A stretch of 64,000 bases of DNA, taken from assembly GCA_023374045.1 (NCBI GenBank), contig CM041777.1:465773827-465837826 (forward strand), written 5' to 3'. The notes beneath the pieces are model-generated. The model did no database searches and had not been told where the DNA came from. It saw nothing but the letters and a program-made list of their open reading frames with translations. The stretch comes from Limonium bicolor. Taxonomy: Eukaryota > Streptophyta > Magnoliopsida > Caryophyllales > Plumbaginaceae. The position numbers were made by a program, and so were the translations under genes. The number at the start of each line of letters is the position of its first letter. Position 1 is the stretch's first letter. Shown here in pieces: positions 12,604 to 24,696 of this stretch.

Positions 12604-13560
12604 ATGGAGATGGTTCAGATCAATGGCGTTAAGCTTGTTGCTTACTGGTGCCTTGTGGCTCAACTCTTCACCATTATTTTGTTCATCAGCTCTAGTTCTC
12701 ATCCTCAAGGAGCATTAGAGCGAGTATGGCGAATTTCACTTACATATGCAAGACACAATACCTTTGTCTTCGAGTTTGAAACCATCACTGCCATGCAGGC
12801 GATTCTCGTTAGAGGGTCATGGACCATCAATGACATATTGGTCGCTATTCAGCCTTTAAACCCTACTATACTACTCTCCCAATACAAATTCACATGGATT
12901 CTTTTTTGGGCCCGTGTTCATGATGTTCCGATGGCCCTCCATAGTTGGGAGTTTTCCCGAAGCACGCCGTTGAAGATCGGTCATTTTTTCAGAATTGTTG
13001 AGGATGACAAATCATCGGGGTTTTGGTATCTAAGGTTCAAGGTTTTCATTACCTGTACTAAGTTTTGTTCCCATGTTGGTAGATGGGAAGACACTTGTTT
13101 TTACCTTACATATGATAATATGCCACTAATTTGTGCAAATGTGGCCTTTTCCTTCATTATCCTGACGCATTCTCAAAACCTCGCCTTGAGGATGTGGGAT
13201 AAGTTCCATATGGTAAGTGGCTCAGTACTAAGCACTGCCTGGCCAAAACCCGCTCTCGCGTTTATCATGCTCCTTCGGATGCCTATGCTCCGTCACCAAG
13301 GGCTACGAGTGCCTTGATGGGAACTTCTCTACCACCGAGCACCTCCACTCAGGGTGATTGGTGAGGCAGTATCCCAGTCACACCTAGCCAAGTTGGAGAT
13401 CCAAGATTCAGGCATAAATTTCTAATTTTGTGGGAGACTCTCGGAAGCGTAAGTTCGATGAACTTCTCCATGAAGCTTCTAGAAGAGAATGCGGAGTACC
13501 GAATGAAGGGCAAGGAAAAGAAAACCGAAGAAGTTGATGATGCTAGGATGAAGGACATCA
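12604..13560 (+). pseudogene. Decayed LINE ORF1 (DUF4283 / zinc-knuckle protein) fragment
   Basis: Translation from the ATG at 12604 gives a protein with the plant L1 ORF1 pattern: a DUF4283-like RNA-binding region with GSWTINDILVAIQPLNP, then FWARVHDVPM, which closely parallels FWVRVHDVPM in the LINE at 17.6-23.2 kb. Around 13128 the frame is lost. In the neighbouring frame a CKCGLFLHYPDAF zinc-knuckle remnant continues, so there is at least one indel. The tail (about 13428-13560) is charged and Lys/Glu-rich. No ORF2 follows, so this is a truncated or ORF1-only remnant of a second, older LINE. A diverged domesticated DUF4283 gene is possible but unlikely given the frameshift. Confidence 0.6.
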
Positions 13561-14562
13561 ATGTTAGTGGGTCACCTAAGAAAGATCAAGACCATACGGC
13601 TTTGGGTACTTCCTAGAACCGCCATAGAGGCTAGAACTTTTTCAGCTAGTAGCATGGGTGCGGACACAACCCATGTTACTAGCTCATTTTGTCCCATTAA
13701 TGTGTTCCTTTTGGGTATCATAAATGTCCTAGTTCAAATATTGTGTTATGGTTCTAGTTTTAGTTTAAGTATTAGAACTAAGGTTTGTGATGGGATCGGA
13801 TTAAGGGAAGATGCAAATGATGGGTTCATGGTTGCATCGCCACTTAGGTTTTAAGGGAGATTGAGTGTTTTATTATCCTTTATGTAGCTGAATCGTGTAT
13901 GTTATCTACCTAATACACAATCCGCATTAAAGGGTAGTTTGGGTATGATGGATAGTTGGCATTTTGCGATATATGGTACTTTAATGATCACCTTGATAGA
14001 TTCACTACTACCTGGCTTGATATTTATGTTTAGCTGGTCTTATATTTTTGTAATGCCCTTATCTTAATCATAATGGTTCTATGGTCACAAAAATAAAAAC
14101 CATACCCACACTTTTTAAGCTGGAAAGTGCCTCTGACTTTATTGCAAACACCTCAATATATTTGTAGAGATCCATTAATGGGCCAAGCTCGAGCTCCCTC
14201 CTTCAAGACTAGATTTTGGTCATTAAGATTCTTAAATTTCACCCTAGAGTAACTTTCCCCATATCCTTCATGGTGAATCTCTAACTAGCTTCCAGTGAAA
14301 TCTAATTATTGAATTTGGCCGAGGTTTATGAAAGGAAGTCTTTAAGATCTTTTGATACCACATGTGTGAATACTTTATACCTTCTGCAATAGAAATATTG
14401 CTCAAATATTTATTAGATATGGTCTAACGTCGGTTTCTTTTCATCAATATACATCAAAGGACCCTCACTGCATTCTATCAGAGGGCGCATTTGATACATT
14501 GTTTTGAATCATGCCTTCAGCATGGCCGGCTGATAGCCTATGCAGGCTGGGCGATCGAACAG
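13561..14562. other. Unassigned sequence after the LINE ORF1 fragment
   Basis: No feature is recognised. The 5' part may be the decayed end of the LINE ORF1 region. The remainder lacks open frames with family motifs. Confidence 0.35.
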
Positions 14563-15211
14563 TGTAACACCCCTACTTCAGAATCCGTATAATCTATCGT
14601 GTCTAGCACAATTAATCGAGCGAGTCGCAGCGGAAATTTAAAACCAAACGTAACTTAACTTGGGTGTTACCTGTCATTACTCACCCATGTGGGTAATGAA
14701 GCGTCTACCAACACATAGTCCAAAAACCCGTAGTGATGACAGAGATACAACAATATAGTTTACAACACTTAAACCCAAAAAAGGACAGTGAGCAGTCTAT
14801 CTAACCAATACCATACATTTGGATACAGTCTAATATAATCCTATGGTACAACAGAAGGTATACCGTTAACTACTCCCAGAAATCTCACGCTCCGGTTCCG
14901 ATCTTCAATCATACACCTGTAATATGTGGTCATAAAGGCCCAGCATAACCGCTGAGCATGCTACTATATAACCCTCATGGACCTTTAAACTTCTTAGATT
15001 AATTAGCCCAATTGTTAACATGCATTTCCAATTTCATGCTGATCCGTTTACATTTGTAATATACTGTAAACGCGATATTGAATCAAGCAACAGTTCATCC
15101 AATAACCACAGACATTTCACGCAACAATAAGCATATAATCAATCAATGCATAAGAAAGCACGATAACGATACGAGAGTTAGGGTTAACGTTTCTCGTGTC
15201 TGGGCCTCTAG
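14563..15211 (-). mobile_element. Start of a giant LTR (copy 2), interrupted by another LTR
   Basis: It begins TGTAACACCCC at 14563, followed by the block typical of this family: 'gcagcggaaattta', 'gggtgttacc', 'attactcacccatgtgggtaa' and 'cactcc..cttc'. Sequence homology to copy 1 (read in reverse) runs to about 15211, where a second TGTAACACCCC begins. The simplest reading is that copy 3 inserted into this LTR. The remainder of copy 2 was not located. Confidence 0.6.
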
Positions 15212-17028
15212 TGTAACACCCCTCGCATTAAACTCGTAATAATCACTCTCGTAGCATAATTAAAGACGTCTCACAGCAGAAATTAAACACTTATAATTAT
15301 CACTCGGGTGTCACACGCCATTACTCACCTAAGTGAGTAACGAAGCAAATAATCATCACAATACTAGAATCGATAACCACTATGATGAACTGAGATACTA
15401 TACTACTAACCTACACATACTAAATCCATACGACGATAACAAAGATCAGTGAGCGTCTAAAAACGTTCCCAATAATTACATCGTTATATATGATACATAA
15501 TGAAAATCTGAAACGTGCAGGAACTAGAAGGCGTCGTCCTCTACCCAACGGTCCCGCACTCCGGCTTCAAGTCTCGATCAACTCCTGTAATGTGGTGCCG
15601 TATAGGCTCAGAAAAGCGCTGAGCATGCTAGTATGTGATCCTAGACCCTTTAGGCCACTTAAGTCGTTTTAGCCATTTTGATTAACATGGGGTTCGTTTC
15701 ATGTTGTACCGTTTACATGCTTATAACATAACTGTAAATACGAAATTAAAACACACAACAAGTATTCAAACAATCATACATCAAGACATGCTATTACGAC
15801 ATTTATAATTGAACAATTAAATTCGAATCAACGGTAAGGTAAGAGTTAGTTGAAGCCCAGTTAGTCTCACTTGTTTACTTCTATCACATAAAGCCCCGCT
15901 TCCAACAATCTCACATAAACATGCGGGTGTCATGTTAAAGACAAATTCCCGTTTAGCCTCACACATTTATAAACTTGGACAGTAGTCCGGTGCCATCTAC
16001 AGTGGGTAGATGGGCTTACTTATCTACAGTGGTAGATGTCCATGTGGCCGAAGTCATGGTGCCAACGGTAGCACACTCCGACTAACGATCGTATCCAGCT
16101 CGTTAGATAAACAAGAGTAGACACTAAACGGGTGTTAAACTCTAGTGATCACTATGCGTAACCTGCTGGAATGAATGCAGACCAGGGTTTACTAAACAAC
16201 GTATCATTAATAACCACACTCTCATTTGTTAGTGTATTTTAATTAATCTCCTGGAGATTTAATCTCGTTATTGGAGAACACATTTTATTGGATGCCCATA
16301 GGGTCTTACACATGCAGCAGACAAGTGCTAGGTGATGTTCAAAGGTCGAGCCATCACTCTAGAGACGGTTATTACCGGGTCTCTAAACTAAGTTCCTCAC
16401 TTAATGCTGTTAGGAGTATTTTACTCTCACAAGATGATAATTGGAGTCTCTCCTAAAAGTTCATAACAGTTAGGTGATAATTGATATCACAAGTCCGAAC
16501 GACATACGCGCACAGTTAATAAACGCTGTGACAATTGGAAAACATAAACACATACAAACACATGCATAACATTATTTATCTAACATGCAAGCACACAGTT
16601 ACGTCCGGAACCCAAGGAAACCCTCGGAGTTTTCAGACCACACATTTCACATACCGTTCACCGTTGAACAATGCTAGCGTGATGATTCACGCCTATCCTC
16701 TAGCAATCCCGTAGCTCGTATCTAATAGTTCGTACCTCTGGAATACATCACTCTGATATCAGTGTCTATATTACGAGTCCACTTAATCATCATAGATAGT
16801 ATCTAATCTTTGCCCCGTAGTTATACCCTTAACCGGTTATTGTTTGGCTTGGGTTTGTTTTAAGTCTAGGGATTTAATTTAACCATACTCTATAGTTGTA
16901 AGAGTCTAATATTTCGTAGCACAATGATATTTATTACTTAGAGATTTAATTCTTAATAACCCATGTTATTTATCAAGGTTATTTTGATTTGTGTATTCGC
17001 ATAGACACATATACATACTGATATATGT

Positions 17029-17032
<4 letters not shown>

Positions 17033-17067
<35 letters not shown>
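17033..17067. repeat. (AT)n microsatellite inside LTR copy 3
   Basis: An uninterrupted run of AT dinucleotides, with shorter AT runs following at about 17144 and 17240. Similar AT runs occur in related LTR copies near 4620 and 29800. Confidence 0.9.
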
Positions 17068-17070
<3 letters not shown>

Positions 17071-17649
17071 CATTACTATATTTGTTTGACCAGATTATTT
17101 TTCAGCCTTTATATATCTGTATACTCACCTACATATGTATCGATATATATATATATATAGTGTAGTTCATTGCTATACTTTATTTTACCAAGTTTTATTC
17201 CAACCTTGTATATTTATAGACACACATACACATGTATCGTTATATATACATTTATATATATAGATAGCATAGTTTATTACTATACTTTGTTTGACCATGT
17301 TATACTTCAACTTTTAATTACATACTATTTTATGTATTGGTCAACTTGACTACTTGGTCAATTTGGTTGACTTGGTCAACATATACAAGTCAACACTACT
17401 ATAATCCATAATATAATTCCTTGACTTATATAATTCCCTTGTTTATGCTAGCATATGACATTTCTCCTTTTTATAGCACTATTCTTAATTTTTGTTTACC
17501 AACTATATACATATATGTATATATGTACTTAACATAACATGGCATTATATATATATGCGTATACATTTGTATTCAGTTTAGTGCAATCACATGTGTTTGT
17601 GTATAATTAGACACTAGCGTAGATTTGTTTCAGCTTAGGTTTCATAACT

Positions 17650-20600
17650 TTAGTGAGGAGAATGTTGTACAAACGAAGGGAAGTGAGAGGACTTCCAACA
17701 GCTTTGAGTAAGCTGTGCCTTTCTAGAATGAAATGCTAGGTTGTGTGTCATACTGTTGGCGTCTCGTGGAATATTAAACCATCCAATATCCACTATTGGG
17801 TCTAAACATGCTAGAGCATCATGAAGACAGTTCATTGTGATGCCATCTTGACTCTGAAGTCTGAAAGATAGTCAATGACGCTTTTACAATCAGAGAGTAG
17901 GCGTACTACTGGAGAAGCAAGATACTTAGCAAGTTGAATTCCTAAAATAACCGCCTTCGCTTCTGCATGAGCCGGCTCGCCCAAACCCCGACCCGCTGAG
18001 ATTGTTGCTCCAATGATGGTTCCATGAGATGAAGCAACTGCCGCAAGGCCAAAACGCCCAAACTTGTCTAGCCCTGCATCCACGAAAATATCGACCCAGG
18101 AAGCATGTTGTGCTCGATGTGCTGATAGCGAAGCTGCAGATGTGGCAATACTGGAAGACAAGCTGCTACGGAGGAAATTGTTTGCTTGAAACCAACCAGC
18201 CTCAAGAGAGCGAACCCGGTGGTGAGTAAATTGGCAGTGAGCATACCAAAGACGCCAGAGGAGGGTAATAAGAACAGCAAGATCACGAAGGGGAATGATT
18301 GAACATGTATGAGCTAACCAATCGATGAAAGCAGCATTAGAATGAAGGGATGGCGGAGCTTGGACACTCAAACGGTCCCAATATTGCCTGACAAGCTTGC
18401 ACGCATAGAACCGATGATATAGCGTATCTCGGTGACCACAAACAGGGCATGGACAAATATGGGGCTGACGAAGCCGAGATGCTAAAACATCGTTGGAAGG
18501 GATTGCCCCATGTAAAAGTCTCCAACCAAAGACATCCATTTTGCAAAATCTTTTCATTACGGAACCCTAAACAGAAGCAGACATCATGGACGCACTTGGC
18601 CGAGCCGAACGGGAATGAGCAACATCACAATGATATGTTGTTTTGACATAGTAGAGTCCCGTTGAAGTGAAACCCCTTATCCAAGAATCTTGTGCCGAAG
18701 AGTCCCCCGAAAGAGGGAGGCGAAGGATATGCTGGACATCCTCTTGGTGAAAAACTTGGTGAATAAGCGTCTCATACCAAGCCGAGGGAGACAGCATAAA
18801 GTGCGAAACCGGAGCCCGCTGCAAGTGCAATGGAAGAGGCCAAAGATAAGGATGACCTCCCTCTTTAGAAAGCAGCCAACGATCCTGAACAATTGTGGTG
18901 TGACCATTACCAAGTTGTCTACGCCCCCCAATATGTATTGTGTCTCCCAAAAGAGCTTTCCAAATCAGACTAGAGTTGGACATGAGATGAACATTCTGAA
19001 ACAGAGTGTGACACATATACCGTGCCACGTAAAACCTGGATAAAAGAGAATCATGGTTTGTAAGAATTCTCCAAAGTTGCTTACCCAGGAGGGCCCGATT
19101 AAAACTATGAAGATCCCGAAAGCCTAAGCCACCAGCAACGATAGGGAGGCACATAGTTTCCCACTTTGTCTAGTGAATCCCGGACTTTGTAGACTTTCCA
19201 CTCCACCAAAAACAAGAAAGCATGCTCTTTATCTTTTTTAAAAGCGATTGTGGAAGTGCAATGATGGACATAACATATGTTGGGATAGCCTGCAAGATTG
19301 CCTTGATAAGGTTTAGCCGTCCAGCCTGAGAAACATGAGTTGACCAGCCCTGAATTCGTTTTGCAACCCGATCCTTTATGTACGCAAAAATAGTCGTACG
19401 ATTACGTCCGATCTTTTTAGGAAAGCCGAGGTACATACCCAAGTCCTGGACAACACGTCCGCCTAGAGTCAACGCAACCTCTTTACACAGATTGTGTGGC
19501 AAAAGATGAGAGAACATCACCGTAGACTTATCAACATTGATACACTGGCCTGAAGCTTGCTTAAAATCATGCAAGATGTCAGGTAGGTGCTGAGCATTCG
19601 GGATAGATGCCTTACCAAAAAGGATACAATCATCCGCAAAGAGGAGACTACTTATTGGCTCTGAAAGGCCCGGGATAGTGAAGCCTTTAAAGAGATTAAC
19701 CTGGGAAGCTAGATTCACGGCGGATGTCAGAACCTCCATACAACAGATAAAAAGCAGAGGCGACAGCAGGTCCCCCTAACAAAGGCCTTGTTGCGGTGAA
19801 AAAGTTGCTCCTGGATAACCATTAATGAGATCCGCCAAAGTGGAAGTGGTCAGGCATTTTTAACCGCGTCTATCCAAAAAGGATGAAACCCCATACTGCG
19901 CAGAACTGCCAACACAAAAGACCATTCAACCCTGTCAAAAGCTTTAGACATATCAACCTTATAAGCAAAGTAACCCCGCTGCTTTGCTTTGGAGGTCCGC
20001 ATCATGTGTAAGATCTCATGAGTGATCAGTACCTGGTCCGTAATTAAACGATCCTTCACAAAAGCTCCCTGATTATCAGAAATAACACATGGCATGACCA
20101 TTTGCACACGATTTACTAGCACCTTGGAAACAACTCGGTAAAGAGTGTTACATAAGGAAATGGGCCGAAAATCCATAATGGAAGTAGCACCTGTTTTTTT
20201 AGGGATCAAAGCAATATGGGTATGATTGATAGAAGTAGGCATGGTAGAGGTGTTCAAGAAATCCAGAGCAGCTTTGATAAAATCATCACTAACGATTGGC
20301 CAAAAAGTATTGAGGAAAACCTCATTAATACCATCCGGACCCGGTGCTTTTGAAGGATGCAATTGCTTATAAGCTGCAACAACCTTTTGTCTGGTGAAGG
20401 GCTGGCCCATTGAATCATAAAGATGAGGTGGGACCCTGTCTTCAACACAGGCCAAGAGATGTAAGTCTGGTTGTGGATTTGAGGAGGTAAAGAGAGTTTG
20501 AAAATATTGTCGAGCCACATTTTCCACGCCAGCCCAAGAACTAGATGTAGGTAAGGAAGGAGAGGACAGGGCGAAAATCGCATTCCGACGTGACCGGGAG

Positions 20601-21691
20601 CAGAACTTATTATAAAACAACTGATTATTTCTGGCACCTGCCTGCAACCAACTCTGTCTGGATCGTTGTTGTAGCCTGACCTCTTCCCGTAGCAAGAGAA
20701 TGTCTACCTCTGAAGAACAGGAATTCCACCTTTGTAAATTTTGCTGTTTTGGGGGTTGATTGGCAATGAAATCAAGCTCATTTTGAGCTCTTCGTAAAGC
20801 TTTTTTTTTTCTACCCAAATTTTCCTGGTTCCCATGCATGTAACATGCGACCGCAGTGTTTGACCTTAGCATCATAGGAAGTAGGTGAACTCTCAGTAGC
20901 CCAAGCAGTCTGAACAATATTGCAACACTGGTCGTCGTGGGCCCAACAATTCTCGAACGAAATGGTTTGGGCCCCCGTCTGGTCGAAGGTTGTAAGATCA
21001 ATTTGATAGGCTTATGATCAGATCGGCCCCAACGTAAATGGTAATTTTGAGCATGTGGATAAATTGTAAGCCAAGAATCATTTGCCACAAATCGGTCCAA
21101 CCGACACTTGACATTCATTGATCCACTTGCACGGTTAGTATAAGTGAAGCATGTACCGCGATATCCTAAATCCTGCCATGAACAATCAGAAAGGCAAGTA
21201 CGGAAGGCATTCATTGCAGATTGAGCTCGAAAGCCTCTGCCCCGACGTTCCCTTATATGAAGAATTTCTTTAAAATCACCACCAAGGAGCCAAGGTCCTT
21301 GCCAATGGGCATGCAGATAACGCAACAATCTCCACGTTTTCCATTTATCGGTAACTTTGGACCAGCCATAAACTGTCGTTAGCCTCCACTTCACACCCCC
21401 CCCCCCCCACATTTTTTACAAAAACATCAACATGATGTACAGAAAAAGTAGATAAAGTTACATCAACATAATCTTGCCAAAACAAAGCAACACCCCCTTT
21501 CTACCTTCACTATCTCCAGCCAACCAGCTAAAACCCCTAAACCTAGATGCCACCAACCGCATCTCAAAAGAAGATAGCTTAGTTTCCAACAAAATAACAA
21601 AAAGTGGTGCTTCACGAGCCACCACACCTAACACCCAGCGAACTGCCGCCGCACTACCTAACCCACGGCAGTTCGCAACTAAAACCGACAT
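17650..21691 (-). pseudogene. LINE ORF2 (endonuclease, reverse transcriptase, RNase H), broken
   Basis: ORF2 begins with the ATG overlapping the ORF1 stop. The endonuclease opens with VLVANCRGLGS and an ETK motif (21691-21458). The frame is lost near a run of G (plus-strand C about 21397-21409) and resumes with TVYGW, GDFKEIL and SDHKPI. The reverse transcriptase shows DFRPISLCN, KVDMSKAFDRVEW and FADD (about 19640), then zf-RVT with CPVCGHRDTLYHRFYAC (about 18440) and an RNase H with D, E and D residues in VDAGLD, HAEAKA and LLSDCKSV. Defects are a one-base loss in an A run near 19855, TAG stops near 19780, 19170 and 18567 in one continuous frame, and a frameshift at about 17833. The whole domain order is otherwise present. 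Confidence 0.9.
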
Positions 21692-22740
21692 TAATCTAGG
21701 CGACCCGGGATCCCCCCTGAAGTCGCCTTTGGTGAAGAAGCACCTGGGTCAACACTCTTAGCTCTCTTGGAACGGTCATTAATTTTGTCCTCAGCATCTG
21801 AACAAGCAGCAACAGCAGAAGAAACACCCACATCCTCAGCCTTCTTACGCTTACGGTTGCTAGAGCTTGTCGGGGATGGCACGATCTCCCCTTCCTCTAT
21901 CTCTGCATCATTCGCAGCACGCTCAGCCTCTGCTTGAACAACTTGCATGGCCTCTGTTGCAATAGGAACTGCGGAAGATGGAGGAGCCAGAGGCTGCGGA
22001 GGTGGTGCAACGAGGAGTGGGCCAAGCTCAGTACGGGATCTACCAGAGCCGAAAGTGCTCAATTTCAACCACAAACCGTATGGAAACGCTGCACCTGCAA
22101 TCTCAGACTTGTGCGGGCAATCTTTCACCACATGATCAAAGAAACCATAGATAAAACAAATGGTAGGCAAGCGCTCATAAGACAAACGCAACATCGTTGG
22201 CCTCCCAGCAATGACAATAGTTACAAAACGAAGAAGTGGCCGAGTCAGGTCTAACATCACCTTAACACGTAGATAAGGTCCAGCAAATCTCCTATCATAA
22301 TCCACATAGTCAAGATAGAAACCAATCTTATCTCCAAATCTTCTGGCAAACAAAGGATTAAGCAGCCACATAGGGACATCATGGACGCGTACCCAGAAGG
22401 GGACACACCTAAACTCATGTGCATGGGGTGGCTTATCGGGATCAATTTCAGTCAGAACCATTAAACAGCCTTCAAAAGTCCAAGGGCCGCGGCCAAGAAC
22501 ATCCAACTTGTGCTCCTCATCAGGGAACTCAAAGAGATATATATTCGAACCCAAACTGCGGACATTGAGCTGGTCCTCAACCCTCCAAATTTTTGAGAAA
22601 GAACGCGCCATACCTTTGATGTCAATAGACTTTGTAATCTGGAGTTTCCCAAGAAGTGAGCAAGTGTAGTTGACGTCGGCCTGTGCATTAGCCACATCAG
22701 AGACTTCAAGAGAAGAAAGCTCTTTTGTAGTGAGGGCCAT
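21691..22740 (-). CDS. LINE ORF1 protein (DUF4283 plus zinc knuckle)
   Basis: An intact 349-codon ORF. Residues about 25-170 form the DUF4283 RNA-binding region, with GRGPWTFEGCLMVLTEIDP and VPFWVRVHDVPMWLLNP. This is followed by a zf-CCHC_4-type knuckle, CFIYGFFDHVVKDC, near residue 195. The second cysteine of that knuckle is Tyr (TGT to TAT would be one change), so zinc binding is probably impaired. The C-terminal third is acidic and Ser-rich with a basic NRKRKK segment, a likely nuclear localisation signal. The role known for the family is binding LINE RNA in a ribonucleoprotein. The start at 22740 is the first ATG before the conserved region. Its stop overlaps the ORF2 start in TAATG. Confidence 0.85.
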   Translation of the reverse strand: MALTTKELSSLEVSDVANAQADVNYTCSLLGKLQITKSIDIKGMARSFSKIWRVEDQLNVRSLGSNIYLFEFPDEEHKLDVLGRGPWTFEGCLMVLTEIDPDKPPHAHEFRCVPFWVRVHDVPMWLLNPLFARRFGDKIGFYLDYVDYDRRFAGPYLRVKVMLDLTRPLLRFVTIVIAGRPTMLRLSYERLPTICFIYGFFDHVVKDCPHKSEIAGAAFPYGLWLKLSTFGSGRSRTELGPLLVAPPPQPLAPPSSAVPIATEAMQVVQAEAERAANDAEIEEGEIVPSPTSSSNRKRKKAEDVGVSSAVAACSDAEDKINDRSKRAKSVDPGASSPKATSGGIPGRLD

Positions 22741-23174
22741 TTTGCATACTGTGTTGCGATCTCGTCGACTCGGGACGTCGAAGCGGCCATTGGCGGGAGA
22801 TAAAGCTTCGCGTAACAGAGTAAGAGAAGAAACACCGGGCGAGTACTGAGAGGGAACGAGAGAGTATCTTGCTGAAGAAGACGGGTAAGCTGACGGAGTT
22901 GAGGAACCGTATTTAAAAACTATTGTGTGCGTGGCGGTGGAGTGAAAGCTGGATCACCAGTTGATAGGCGAAATGATTTGCATGCCATAGCTTCATAACC
23001 GTGGCTAAAAAGCCGATTACACGTGTTTAAGCTGTCAATAGGGCAATGATTTGTGTTGGACTGGTGATGGGGAATCTGCAGACTGAAGGTGAATGGCCAA
23101 TGCATGGCAATGGTGCTGGTGGTTGTTGGAAAACCCTAGGTGCGAGGCTGGAGAGGAAACCCGCGTAGAGAGGT

Positions 23175-24436
23175 AACCTATTTCCCCCTTTCTTCAAAGC
23201 TGGACCTCCTTTTCAAATTGTTACCACTATCTTATAACATATATAAAATATATGCTCTTACTAGTTAGATATTTACCGTGAACAAAATGGAAGGAACATG
23301 TATGTTCCTATCCGTTTCAATACTATCGTTAATATACAACTATATAATAACTATATTTATGTGTCATTTCCCACTTACCAAATTATTAATTATACTATCA
23401 ACTCACTTCACTTACAAGTTGTGTTACCATGTGTTCACTCAATATTTATGAGTATAACACCCCTTTTTTCTATCATTTTAACAGAAGTTCCTTTATAACT
23501 AGAAACCGTCCCATAATAACCATTTATCACCAATTAGCACAAGGTAGTAAATTGTTTACCCTTTTTTTAATGCTAGTCCTCTTACTATAATCTAACATAC
23601 TCATACAACCCTTTTTAGTATAAACTTTGTAACTCCTTTATACTAATAAATTAGACTTGTTTGTCCATTTAACCAATTAATACTCATTAATCTATCAAGT
23701 TAACCATCATACTTATGTATTTAAATTAGAAGCCTATATCTTATACTTAGCACTTAAGCTCATTCCTATGCCTAATCAAACTCTGATGGATAAATAATAT
23801 TTATCGATTCACCTTTAACTCACCCGCGCCAAACTATCAAAATTGACAAAAACAATACCAGTTTACAGCTTAATCATTCACTTACACACCAAAGTCAACT
23901 TAGACTTAAAAATCTCAACTAAAAAGTTTATTCATTAACCATGATTATTAAAAAATTTAACTAATTACTTTCTGCTAAATTGGTATAATAGGATTAAAAT
24001 TTTAGTTTTCTTTTAAAACCTTAGCAACCTTTACCCACATATTAATCCTAGAAATCACAATTTAACATAGACTATTCAAAAAAAAATTATTTCCAAACAA
24101 CCAAAATTTACATAACACTTAGTCATAATATATTAGGATGTTTAACTACAAAATTTAAAACAGACTACCGTTTAACCCAATTACCAAATTAATACAAAAC
24201 TCTTGATTATCAAAAATGCTAAAATTATGGTAAGCGTCTTTTATATTAATTAACTCCCCAAATTTCTCCAAACCTCACATTAGTAATTAGTAACTCAATG
24301 AATTCATAGGAAATTCACACCAGCAAGTTATGGGTGGATTTTTTTTCCTTTTTAATAGGCGTAAAACGCTGCAGTTCATTATTTATAAATCGTTTTCTGT
24401 TAAACTCATTACGGTAATTGAAACTTAAGTTACATA
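23175..24436. other. AT-rich DNA, probably LTR copy 3 continued
   Basis: No gene or element end is recognised. The base composition and its position between the LINE and the solo LTR at 26251 suggest that it is the interrupted LTR copy 3. Confidence 0.4.
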
Positions 24437-24694
24437 CTCCCTCCGTTCTGAATTGACCGTCCCTCCGTTCTGAATTGACCGTTCTATTTACTATTTGAAC
24501 ATGTCGTTTGACTTCAATATTTAACATATAAAATAAAATAATTTTAAAAATTAAAATTTTGCATATTATTCTTTAGATGATAAACTATATATTTCAAAAT
24601 TTAGTTTTATAAAATTATTTTATCTTATATGTTTAATATTAAAGTGGAAAAACGTGTCATAAAGTAAACAGACAATCAATTCAGACGAAGGGAG
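24437..24694. mobile_element. Stowaway-type MITE, copy A
   Basis: The left end is CTCCCTCCGTTCTGAATTGA and the right end is GACGAAGGGAG, flanked by TA on each side (24435-24436 and 24695-24696), as expected for Tc1/mariner Stowaway MITEs. The left terminal repeat carries a 21- to 22-base tandem duplication of CCCTCCGTTCTGAATTGACC that the other two copies lack. It does not code. Confidence 0.9.
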
Positions 24695-24696
24695 TA

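Larger units (their letters stand above)
17640..23170 (-). mobile_element. L1-type LINE (non-LTR retrotransposon), near full length but inactive
   Basis: In sense order on the minus strand there is a 5' UTR (about 23170-22741), ORF1 (22740-21691) and ORF2 from 21691 to about 17650, holding endonuclease, reverse transcriptase, zf-RVT and RNase H. Both ends are approximate: no poly(A) or other simple tail and no clear target duplication were found. The element lies within LTR copy 3. ORF2 is broken by a G-run, two further frameshifts and three TAG codons, so it cannot move by itself. Confidence 0.85.
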
